Source of the DNA: Beroe ovata
Taxonomy: Eukaryota; Ctenophora; Nuda; Beroida; Beroidae
Assembly: GCA_946803715.1 (NCBI GenBank)
Contig: CAMPET010000017.1
Span: 290,403 to 333,881 of the forward strand
DNA length: 43,479 nt
Direction of reading: 5' to 3'
A program made the translations under genes and the position numbers. The first letter of the stretch is position 1; every line of letters starts with the position of its first letter. The notes under the pieces were generated by a model that was not told the origin of the DNA, did not search any database, and saw only the letters and a program-made list of their open reading frames with translations. This document shows, piece by piece, positions 34,040 through 43,479 of this stretch.

Positions 34040-35734
34040 TCAGTTTCTAATCTGAGCGAGGCGGCGACTGAGGGCCTCCTCCTGAGCCGACTCAGAGGCG
34101 GCACCTATGGACGATGTTGGCGCGGAAGCGGCGTCTACCAGCATGTTTGTCATCTCCAAGCCATGTTCCTCTGCCACTTGCTGGATCAGAGAGTCCACCT
34201 GAGAACAAGAGTGTTGAGATTTTATAACAAACACTGAACACACTCCTGAATTTATCGCTCAATCCCACTTTCTCAAATCGTTTTAAAACTCCCCCCACTC
34301 CCCTACCCTCCCCCACTCCCCTCTCCTCCCAGTCCCCTCCCCCACTCCCCCACTCTATAAGTCTCCCTCTTCTCCCTCCCTCCCTCTTCTCCCTCTAAGT
34401 CTCCCTCTTCCCCCACTGTCCCACTCCCCCAAACCTGGTCAGCGGGTGTGGAGAGGGTGGTCGCCGCACCCATTCCTCCCTCCATCACACTGGTGTGGAC
34501 GTCCAGATTCTCGGACTGGGCCTCAAACTTGTCCATTATCTCCTGTACCTGCGGTTTCGCGTGATTGAGCATGGAAATGTGTGATGTTTGTGTGATCTGG
34601 ACCGGTGATGATGTACTTTTTGCGTGATGAGAGGTAAAAATTGTGTGATAACCTTGAACAATACCTAGGTGTTCTTGTAATGTGTGTGTGATACGAAAAG
34701 GAAAGCATCAGTTGTATAAACTTTGCACGCAACCGCATGGAGGCTAAGAAACGTATACTATTTTGTATATTGTATATTGTATAGTATACTCTTATACTTA
34801 TCATTAGCAGTCTACACTCTACATGAGCTGTTCAGTGTACACGCTACACTTCATAAAAACACTGTTAGCACCTACATGGTAGGCACTTACAGTACATTTA
34901 GACACTTTTGATGATCCTCTGTGGCAGAGAAGGTGTTGTATAATTGAGAGCTCACCTTCTGCAGATTCATTGAAGCCATGGCTTTGTCGAGACCTTTGAC
35001 AACAGCACCCATATCTTTCGAAACCTTGGGAAAGAGGTAAATATGAAACATAAAGGATGTAATAAGTAATTAAAAGTCCTCACCACTTATATTAGGTATA
35101 ACAATCTCATTTTGGTTCAAAATAAAGAAAAATGATTTTGTGCATAGCTCATTATGAATCTAAGTTCTTGTCGCAGCAAAAGAGTCGTCCAAATCCACTT
35201 TATCACTGAAATCACCCCAATTCATATCTTCAATCGTTCACCATGCTTGACACGGACCTGTTTCATGGCAAGAGCACTCTTTACCCGACTTGCCACTCCA
35301 TCAACTCTAGCTGACATCCTCATGAAGTTGAGTGACTCATTCCGCTTCCTGATGGCATTCTCACTGTAGATTCGAGCTCCTGTTACGAGGGGAGAAATGT
35401 CAGAATTTAATGGGACTATAAATTGTTGTGTCGTTTGTCATTTCAATGACATGACATCCAAATTTCTAAAGTTTCAGTTGGTACCTAAGTCAGGAATCAG
35501 GAAACTTGGACATACGCCAACAAGACACAACGCTTGATAACATATCGATAGAAAAACAAACACTCGAGAGTTGTGATCAATTCCCGAATATTTACCCTCC
35601 ACATTTCCCTGTTCGAGCGCCTTCTTGATCTTCACTTTTTCCTGGTTATGTGCCTTCTCACACCGCTTAGCTTCCCGGTCCAGGGTTTTGCAGCAAAATC
35701 GGAGCTGGAACAGAGAGTCCTCCATGTTCGGCAT
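34040..35734 (-). CDS. CHMP1: ESCRT-III protein CHMP1, copy B
   Basis: Five exons: 35734-35596, 35379-35258, 35024-34956, 34548-34435, 34198-34040, with the same splice structure and 200-residue product as copy A. The coding differences I noticed (for example in exons 1 and 5) are synonymous, while introns show indels. Intact coding sequence on both sides fits either a recent functional duplication or two alleles placed in tandem by the assembler. Role is as for copy A. Confidence 0.9.
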
Positions 35735-36468
35735 TGTGATAAAATCCTATATATGATAGTTAGGTTTTTAGGTTTTCCGGCTTAAAATAACGCTTAAAAT
35801 AACGCTTGGGGAGGCAGAAGGCCCAAATTATTTTGTAAGTTTAACGAGTCCAATTAAGCAACTGCGTCGATCAGAATTGACGATATATCATTTCTTACTA
35901 CACAATTAAATCAACCTCATTTATAACGTTGAAGAAACATCGTAACTTATTTGCTTTCTCATACACTAAAAATCTATTTGCTGGATAACGTTCAATGATA
36001 TAAAAATAGTTCACATAATGTTTGATGTATAATTGCGATAAAAAAGTAAACTATATGTGTGATTAAAAAGACTTGAGTTACTGATAAAAAGTATTTCAAT
36101 CAACTAACTTAACTCATAACGATCAACTGTAATTATTGAAACCTCATTCGAATTATTTGGCAAAATAATGAAAAATGGGCAACGGAAGGATTGAAAAAGT
36201 ACAAATACCAAGGAAAATCAACGGAACTTATCAAAAATTTAATTGGTCAACATAAATTAGGAACATCAAAGTTGTAACACATAACAGTCTTCAACATCGT
36301 CCAATAAAGACCACCATGAAGAATAGGAAGACCCATAATTTTCCCAAAGTCTCAAAAGATCTGACAAGATCTGACCTTATCCTCAAGATTTGAAAAGGAA
36401 GGATTAAAATGATCCCAGCCGATGATGAGATGACACCCCCCCCCATGAAAACTTCCCAAACTATTGTA

Positions 36469-38622
36469 CTACATGTCGTAGAAGCTAGGTCCCGAGTATG
36501 AGTTTTCGGCGGGTGGGGGCGCTGTGGGGGCCGGTTGATACGAAACTGGGGCCGAGGTCTGGGCTGACTTCATGATGGACGTGAATGGACGACAATCGTC
36601 CCACAACTTGAGTGCCTGATTTTAGTAATGAGAATTTCATCTTGGCATTGAGTGTGATTAAACTTTATTCGTCCAAAATGTAATATTTATCTTATTTTCC
36701 GTTAATTAATGTCGAAGAATATCGAATGACGCTCGGTATTATAGTTACGTAATTACATCCTGATGGACTTCCATACTTACATCAGTGTGTAATGAGGTTT
36801 GTGATGACACGAATGCGTTCCAAATCACACCAAAATGCGACAAGTATGTGTACATCTGCTTCATTTCCCAATACAGACACAGTATGGAATAGTTGTTTCT
36901 GTATAATGGAAATAAAGTCTTTTTTCAAGTTAGGAACCTCTTAACTTAAAAAGATTCAAACCTGAGATGAATATGGAAATCTCATCTTTAATTCGGCAAT
37001 CGCCACAAGGAATAAGCGCCGCTTACCGTAGTCCGATATCGTTGATAAGGGACTCTTGTTGTTCTATCTTCTCCTGTATCCCAGCGCCTCCTCCCTGCCC
37101 ACTAGCGGCCAGTGTTCCCTTTTGCTTCTTCAACTGCTGTACCTGAGTTCAAGGACGATGTAGATCCTAAATTCATTAATTCATTATGACTCCACAAGAA
37201 GTTAATTTGAAGTTAAACCATGATCGATGAACGTTATTTTGATTTTATCTCACCCTGCTAAAAGCTTGTTGATGCTCTTTATTGACTCCTTTCTCTCTTC
37301 TATCGACAAGATCCTTCAGTCCTTGTAGGATGTCCATGAGCAATGCAATGTTGTCCAAGATGTTAGCCTCTTCCTAAATGGGGAATAACGTATAAGGTGT
37401 TGAAATCTTGTACTCCACAAGTATCTGTCAGGAAACTTTCTTGAAATGCTTCACCTGCGCTCTTTGTCTTCCAAGTCGTTCAGATAGATTCGAAAATTGA
37501 GCTGATAAACCTCTCATACCTTCCCTTAACTGATATGATAATAGAGGTTAGCACTTAGCAACATAACTGTTGAAAAACATTTGGAGCACATTGTCATATT
37601 GATCTTACTTTGCTCCAGAGATCTCCTTTATGTGAACTAAGTGCACTGACAGTCTGACCTTCCCCAGCCAATACTGACAGCTCATTGCTGTACAGCTGCA
37701 TGTCGTATGCCGTGTTCTTAGTTCTTGTAACCCAGCGCTCTGATAATTCTCTGTACATGAGACACCATCAAATAATCTTGCAAAAGCAGCAATTACACTT
37801 TTTACATATCAAATTGTTACATTCAATCTAATATAAGATTTCTTGATTTATAAATGATCACCTAAGAATAGAAACACTTTTCAGCATGTGGCCAATCTCT
37901 GATTTCATACCATTAGCATCTCCAGCCACAACATTGAGTTGATCTTCAATTGTGTTCTTGTCAGGATTTGTAACGAATTCATCTAGCAGGTTCTTAAACT
38001 TATCCTGCATAAACATGATTTTACCATGTCTCATTGAATTAAGTACTGAGATAAGGTCCAAATATCATCAAAGATCATACCTTCAAGTGAATGTGGAAGT
38101 CATGAACTTCAACAGTGAAGAAAAACTGCACCATTGGATCCTTCCTCACTGTTGGATGTCGGCTTATGATGTTGAGAAACCTAGTGGAGTGAAAAAGTCA
38201 AAATCTTGTTCAAATAAGATAATGGACAAACTTTTTGATCTTCTTTCTTTACCCACCTTGCCAAAGCTTTCCTTCTTTCATTTATGAAATGATCTGTCAT
38301 TCCAATCTTCTTTGGAGGTAATCTTGGTATCATACGGTAAGGATATCTTGTAATCAGTAAATCATAGAACACCTCAAAGTCAGTATATCTCCTTTGTACT
38401 GATGCACCAAAGCTATTTGATCTTATCAGATATTCTGTATGCTTCATCAACATACCCTGAAATGAACAGAAGTCAACAACTACTATCAATCCAAACAATA
38501 TAACAGATTAGGCTATGAGAACAAACCTTTTTCTCAGGCAGAGTATCAACAGTCACTTCATCCAAGGACATGATTTGATTGTAAGAAAGAGACAAGTCTC
38601 CATTTATTTGAATTGTGTTCAT
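36469..38622 (-). CDS. SNX8: Sorting nexin 8 (SNX8), complete
   Basis: Ten exons: 38622-38527, 38456-38257, 38180-38081, 38004-37862, 37750-37609, 37529-37455, 37373-37254, 37142-37027, 36898-36781, 36615-36469; phases agree, 418 residues (human SNX8 is about 465, with a longer N terminus). SNX8 is a PX-BAR protein of early endosomes, working in endosome-to-Golgi sorting. The PX domain (about residues 20-125) has the phosphoinositide motif RRYTDF (54-59), PYRMIPRLPPKK and RRKALARF. The rest is BAR-like helical sequence (LLMDILQGLKDLVDRRERGV). The tail is Pro/Ala-rich and ends FYDM. MNTIQ is the first Met after an in-frame stop. It is divergent to YAP. Confidence 0.93.
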
Positions 38623-39858
38623 TTCTATCAAGAACAAGCTATTGGTGAACTTCTTGAGAGCTTTTTAACTTTCTGAATATATGAACAGTTCTCTTACCAT
38701 TTCCCTCATACACCTAAGAGGAATATTGATAATCAGGCATCTATGTTTAGCTTTAAAGCTTAACAAAATAACAAATAAACATGATGGGCAATTGACTTAT
38801 TTGTAACTTGATGTAATAATGAAAATAATATATTATGGCTGCTTATACACAGTCATGAAGAAGAAAGTAAGTCAATATTTTAGCACAACTGTGTGGAATA
38901 CTCTAAATACTAAATGCTTTAAATAGGTTACAACCCAATTGAAATCAGGAGTTCCTGCACATTCTAACATTATAACTTCACTGGAAGCTATTCAACCACT
39001 GTCAGATATTTCCAAATAAAGGATTAATCCATTCGGTGTTATTTTGATTGAAAATTTAGAATCTATCGATTTTCGATTTGTAAATTTTTACAGATTGATC
39101 AATTTTTAAAAAGTAAATTATATTGTCTCATTTTGTCCGCGCTCAGCGCGCGCACGCGTTCGATAATATAAAAAATTGCGCGGCACGGATGACGGAGTGT
39201 GCACTCAGACGCCGCGCCAAGACAAACGCGGTGATAATTAGCTCAACTAGGCGATGCGAAACCAATTTATGTGAGCCGCGCAATTGTGCGCAATTACTTG
39301 AAAATAATTTGCGCGCGCAGTATAATTCTTCAAAGAGGTTTGATAAATAAACAAAGTAAAACTTGCCGCGCGCAAGCAACAGTGGACAGATAACATGACA
39401 TCCGGCAAAGTCAAACCCTACAATTCATGATTCCACCATAAGTTTCATTATTCAATTTTCATGTTTTCATATATTTCCATACAACATACGTTCATCACCT
39501 GAAATTGTATTTAATTTATATCCATGATATCAGTTTTACTCCATATGATCGCTGAATAAGCCGTTCATAATCTTATACCACACTTAACACTTAACTTTTT
39601 TGACCTATTATTGCTGAGATATTAGTTGGTACAGCAATCAAGAATTGCACTATTACAGTAGGTGCTTTGTAGATATTGACTAGTTAATGATTCCTTGAGT
39701 AGCAATAGTCTATTCCTGATTTCTCCACTTCGAACTTTTTGATAAGAACCAATGTCAACTCTTGATACACATTGCAATTGATTTACATTGCATTCTCACT
39801 AAGATCTAGCCACAGACTTAGTTCTTAACTTTGTACCCTCATATTCAGGTATAAATCA
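38623..39858. promoter_or_regulatory. Divergent SNX8/YAP spacer with CpG-rich core
   Basis: AT-rich flanks surround a CpG- and GCGCGC-rich core at about 39136-39375, resembling the MOB1/EFHB spacer. Overlapping ORFs on both strands of the core are composition artefacts. A bidirectional promoter is inferred from the divergent genes. Confidence 0.45.
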
Positions 39859-42800
39859 ATGAACCGAGTGGAGTCTGAAACTATTGTTGTAAATAAAGGG
39901 AAATATAGCATCCACATTCGTGGCAACAGTGAGGTAGGGCTTGAAAATCCCATACAGATCATCTTCCATATGTTCTGTTAGAAGCATATTGTACAGTATT
40001 CATTGACACCTTCTTTCAGAATGAATTGGAGAAGCTCTTCAACTCTGCTCATCTTCCCGGCAACATGAGGGACAGGAATTTGCCAGACTCATTCTGGCAG
40101 TTAGTCACAGTTTCCATTCATCATTAAGTTAATGAACCAATTATTCAACTTGTTCTGTTTTATCACATTATCTCCCAGGCAACCTGCTGAGCACAAGAGA
40201 GCACGTTCACTGGATTCTCATCAACCGAGAAGGGTACACAACACATGTACAGTGCCTCTGCCTTCTGGCTGGGAGATGAGGTTTTCCCCTGCTGGACTTC
40301 CTTACTTCCTCGAGTGAGTTTTGATCTGTGTCTAGTGTCCAATTAATTATCTGAATTGATGAACTGTGTATATGCAGAATGTGTTTGTGACAAACAGTTT
40401 GTCACTTTTGGTGATGCATGAGCATATAGCATTTCTCTTATTATCAGCCACAACACCAAAACAACCACCTGGAATGATCCAAGAAAGCAGGCAGCTCCCA
40501 TTCAACAACACAATCATCAATCAATGCAACACAATTACGTGGTTTCCAAGGACAAAATCCTCCCTCCAGGTAAGTGTAGTAAATAGAATGATTTCAACCA
40601 ACTACAAAGATAGTATGCTCAAATTTCACACTTAAAAACCACAGGACATGCTGACCCACTCCCTGTTGGATGGAAACAGTTCTATGAGCAAGGCAAAACA
40701 GTTTTCCTCAATGAACAAACCGGTCAGAGGACCTTGGTGGACCCTAGAAGAGCTCTCGCAGACCCAAGAGGTTAGTGACTGATAATAAGTGCGCATCAAA
40801 ATCATTGTTCTCATATAATTCTCTAAATCTATCTATAAAATTGAGTGAATGCCGCAACATTCTTTGCTTCAGGTCGAGCTGCAACCGATGCTATTGTTCC
40901 TTGTCAGAGTACTGATCCAAGACTGTCTGGAAACTTGAGACCTAAGAGTGTGAATAGACAACGAAAAGGGTGAGTAAAGTGGATTGGTCACAATTTGACA
41001 GATAAGAAATCATTGCCGAATTTTCTTAACTGTAATGTATGATTGATAGTCTATTCCTGCATTCAGCTGTTATGAGCTCCTGGTAAAATCTCAGTTGAGC
41101 TCATGTAGCAATTAACCTCATTAGTTAATTTTCAGGATGGGTTCGTCCCAACACACCGTTTGGTATTGATTGAGGTGATGCGTTGTTGAGTTTTGCCGCT
41201 ATTTCCTCAATTTCAGCTGTGTTTAAAAGTTGCCAAACGCAAATTATGTCTAAACGGTAAACACAAACCATAGAAATTATTCAAAAGGAACCTCAACGAT
41301 ATACTAAAGAAGATCCTATTCGTTGCTATTCGTTGCCAAATTGTTGCTTTAAACTCGTTCAGATTCATAGCCAGAGTGTGACCTTTATAATAATCATGCT
41401 CATCGTTTGCTCATTTAGCTGGACATTTTGCTAGGTAAATATCGTTAACTTTATTGTAAAACCCAAATCCCAGTATTAAATAAATATCATTGAATCAAAA
41501 TCAATACCTACCTTATGTATACATATGTTTGTATCATGAAAAAAGAAGATTGACTGAAGTACTCGATAATTCCCCACTTTTGTTTACTTTATTTAACTGC
41601 CAGCAACCAAAACTTATCATTGTTGAAAAACAGGTAGTTCGAAATTCATGAATTGAGCTAGCTTTTCCGCTGCTTAGCCACCCTCCGGAGAGAATTTGCT
41701 CGATACTTTGCAAATACTTTGAATACCTTTCGTCTTGTCCCTTTTTGTGAAGCAGGCCTCAAATTTATCAACATAATTATTATTATCATAGGTATTAGAT
41801 ACATAATATGCTATAGCACGTAGCAGAGTCCGCGCATAATTTGACCATATATGGGCACAACACGCCAGGGGATTCGAGAATCATAATTCCTCCTAAATCT
41901 GGTTCTCTAATGATGTCATAACTCATCTCCGCTAATCTAATCTGCTGCAATATGTGATGACGAAACGAAAAAATTTGAGGAATTCGGAAATGACTGAAAC
42001 ACACACTTCCTTATCTTAGTGATAAGAAAATTCATTCCATTTTATGGATCAATTAAAACCTGTTATGTTGAGATTAGTGCAAGACAACTGCTATACTTTA
42101 TGGTGTATGTGTGCCAGTGTTTCGCTGTGATATACAGTTCCAAATACCACCCAATATCTCATACTGTAAGTGTGAAATGAACGCTAATTGATCACTAATT
42201 GATCACTAAATTGTTTCAGGCCACTGACACCCCTCGAGCCCGCCCAACAGCAAGGCAGCCCAGTCCACTATCGGTCCCAGAGTGTGGACGGGCGAGGAGG
42301 GGTGTACCAGCCACATGCTATGGCTGGTTACCATGGTAACATGCAACAAACCATCGACCACCACAAGGTACGTGTATCTGTCAGTGTCTGTGGTTTTGTA
42401 TTTGCGGGGTTTTTGCATGTTTGTCCCTATATTTGGTAACTCAATATGAGGAGATATGGTATCACCGAATTATATGGCTGGTCACCATGGTAACGACATA
42501 CAATCTGTAATCTGTATAATGCATTTTGCAAGGCAAACACTGGAATCCTGGGTTAAGCAAGCCAATTCCTTGCCCCACATAACGAACAACTAACACACCC
42601 CACTCAGCAAAACCAACCAATGATAATTCCTAATCCTCGGGCCGCCGCAAGGCCCGCCACTAACGCACCACATCCCACAGCCTGCTACATTTCCCGCAGC
42701 AAAACCCGCCACTTACTCACTATTTCCCGCAGCAAAACCACTTACACACCCCTTCCTCCACAGCAAAACCAGCTAGTTACGAATCTGAACAACATGTGTA

Positions 42801-42899
42801 CGATAGAGTCGCCGCCGCCAAGCACAGGGGAATTGCATCCATCATTCCTCTCGCAGCAGCCCCAGTTCAACCACCAGCACTCGAGTAGCGAGCCGTGGG
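39859..42899 (+). CDS. YAP: YAP/Yorkie transcriptional co-activator, 3' end outside window
   Basis: Eight exons found: 39859-39933, 40020-40099, 40179-40313, 40448-40569, 40645-40770, 40873-40969, 42220-42367, 42608-42899 (ends phase 1, continues past the window). YAP carries Hippo output by binding TEAD factors in the nucleus. Order: TEAD-binding segment (HIRGNSENELEKLFNSA, then MRDRNLPDSFW), LATS-type site HKRARS (57-62), WW1 (78-110; W83, W105, P108), WW2 (142-172; W147 but Leu168 where the second Trp belongs), a second HxRxxS (HYRSQS, 228-233), and a Gln/Pro-rich region. A 1.25-kb intron separates exons 6 and 7. ATTCAG ends 10 nt before the ATG. The activation domain and PDZ-binding end are not in view. 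Confidence 0.93.
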
Positions 42900-42924
42900 G
42901 TGAGTGTACACTGTACAACACAAA

Positions 42925-43091
42925 CATTTACAAACAAACTAACAAACAAACAAACCAACAGACAAACATCACCATAACCAATCAGTAGTCACTGACAGCC
43001 ATCCAGAGACCAAACGCCAACTTGTTGGTTCGAGAATTTACTTGTTTATTTCTTGTTTGTTTGTTTGTTTGTTTGTTTGTTTGTTTGTTTA
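42925..43091. repeat. Opposed (CAAA)n and (GTTT)n arrays
   Basis: CAAA-type repeats at 42925-42966 face GTTT repeats at 43045-43091; they are complementary, so the transcript could form a long hairpin. Confidence 0.85.
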
Positions 43092-43411
43092 CTTGTTATT
43101 TTTGAATTTCACGGTCGTTGTATTTCGTAACAATTTTGAGTGGATAACGTAGAGCATCAGCCCACATACAGGAAGCACGAGAGTTTATTTTATGAACTAA
43201 GCGATTTAAAAGCGCTCGAGACGACGGCTAAATTGCGCTTTTGGATCGGGTAAAATAATATTTCAAAGAACGGAGGCATCGTGGACAGTGGACACACTCG
43301 ACAGGTTATGATTATGCCATATAAGGGCATTCTATACCCGGAGACTAACCGTTTTCTCGTGAAACTTCAAATCCGTGAACCGGAAGTGGTTATGTGATGT
43401 TGAAGCACGCA

Positions 43412-43414
<3 letters not shown>

Positions 43415-43458
<44 letters not shown>

Positions 43459-43479
43459 TTGTGTGTGTGTGTTTGTGTG
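43415..43479. repeat. (GT)n microsatellite at right edge
   Basis: GT dinucleotide run reaching the end of the window, like the (TG)n at its left edge. Confidence 0.95.

Larger units (their letters stand above)
32652..36440. repeat. Segmental duplication, copy B
   Basis: Counterpart of 28604-32431. It begins abruptly inside ABHD exon 3 after an N and ends in a poly-C tract that continues into unique SNX8 sequence. Single-N joins on one side suggest contig stitching. Confidence 0.9.
42900..43479. other. YAP intron or downstream sequence
   Basis: Follows the exon 8 donor (G|GTGAGT). It holds (CAAA)n (42925-42966), (GTTT)n (43045-43091) and a terminal (GT)n tract. No further YAP exon was found. 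Confidence 0.6.

Noticed and set aside
39123-39379. Overlapping ORFs in the CpG-rich spacer
   Set aside because: Open frames on both strands arise from skewed composition; no splice sites or family similarity.
42925-43091. CRISPR-like spaced repeats
   Set aside because: These are tetranucleotide microsatellites in an animal genome, without spacers.

Overview
This is a stretch of animal nuclear genome, AT-rich by eye, with compact intron-bearing genes on both strands, many (CA)n/(GT)n microsatellites, and N gaps typical of a draft assembly. I rebuilt gene models from protein-family similarity recognised by eye plus GT-AG splice sites and codon phase. YAP/Yorkie, MOB1, a polypeptide GalNAc-transferase and a ciliary EFHB point to a metazoan. 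Short introns, divergent but complete orthologues, and splice-acceptor-like sites just before several start codons would fit an early-branching or otherwise trans-splicing animal. A ctenophore is my leading guess, but it is unproven.

Layout. MOB1 (minus, 2229-4530) and EFHB (plus, 5827-7637) are divergent around a CpG-rich spacer. An RBJ/DNAJC27-like GTPase without a J domain (plus, 8558-9859) converges on an unrecognised single-pass membrane protein with heptad repeats (minus, 10635-11553). Positions 11.6-17.4 kb look gene-poor: microsatellites, tandem repeats, a hairpin and one copy of a dispersed repeat. Two unrecognised candidate coding stretches lie at 17.4-19.1 kb (minus). A full polypeptide GalNAc-transferase follows (plus, 19396-23177) with an apparent one-base frameshift in its lectin domain. 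Then come RAB18 (minus, 24398-26091), a small secreted-peptide-like ORF (plus, 26703-26891), an ABHD4/5-type hydrolase (minus, 26914-29204) and CHMP1 (minus, 29991-31725). A nearly identical second copy of CHMP1 plus the 5' end of the ABHD gene lies at 32652-36440, joined at single-N gaps. SNX8 (minus, 36469-38622) and a YAP/Yorkie gene (plus, from 39859, running off the right edge) complete the window.

How the genes relate. MOB1 (LATS co-activator) and YAP (LATS substrate) are two parts of the Hippo pathway about 35 kb apart. The YAP model keeps a TEAD-binding segment, two HxRxxS LATS-type sites and one normal WW domain; its second WW domain has lost the second tryptophan. RAB18, ABHD4/5, CHMP1 and SNX8 form a run of membrane-traffic and lipid genes. 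That is shared theme only; nothing here shows co-regulation.

Main points for a second look: recurrent acceptor-like sites at start codons, the WW2 change, the CHMP1 duplication (real or haplotype artefact), a decayed copy of a RAB18 terminal-exon start, a dispersed repeat with pol III box-like motifs, an excess of TCACGTGA octamers, and reiterated in-frame acceptors in YAP.
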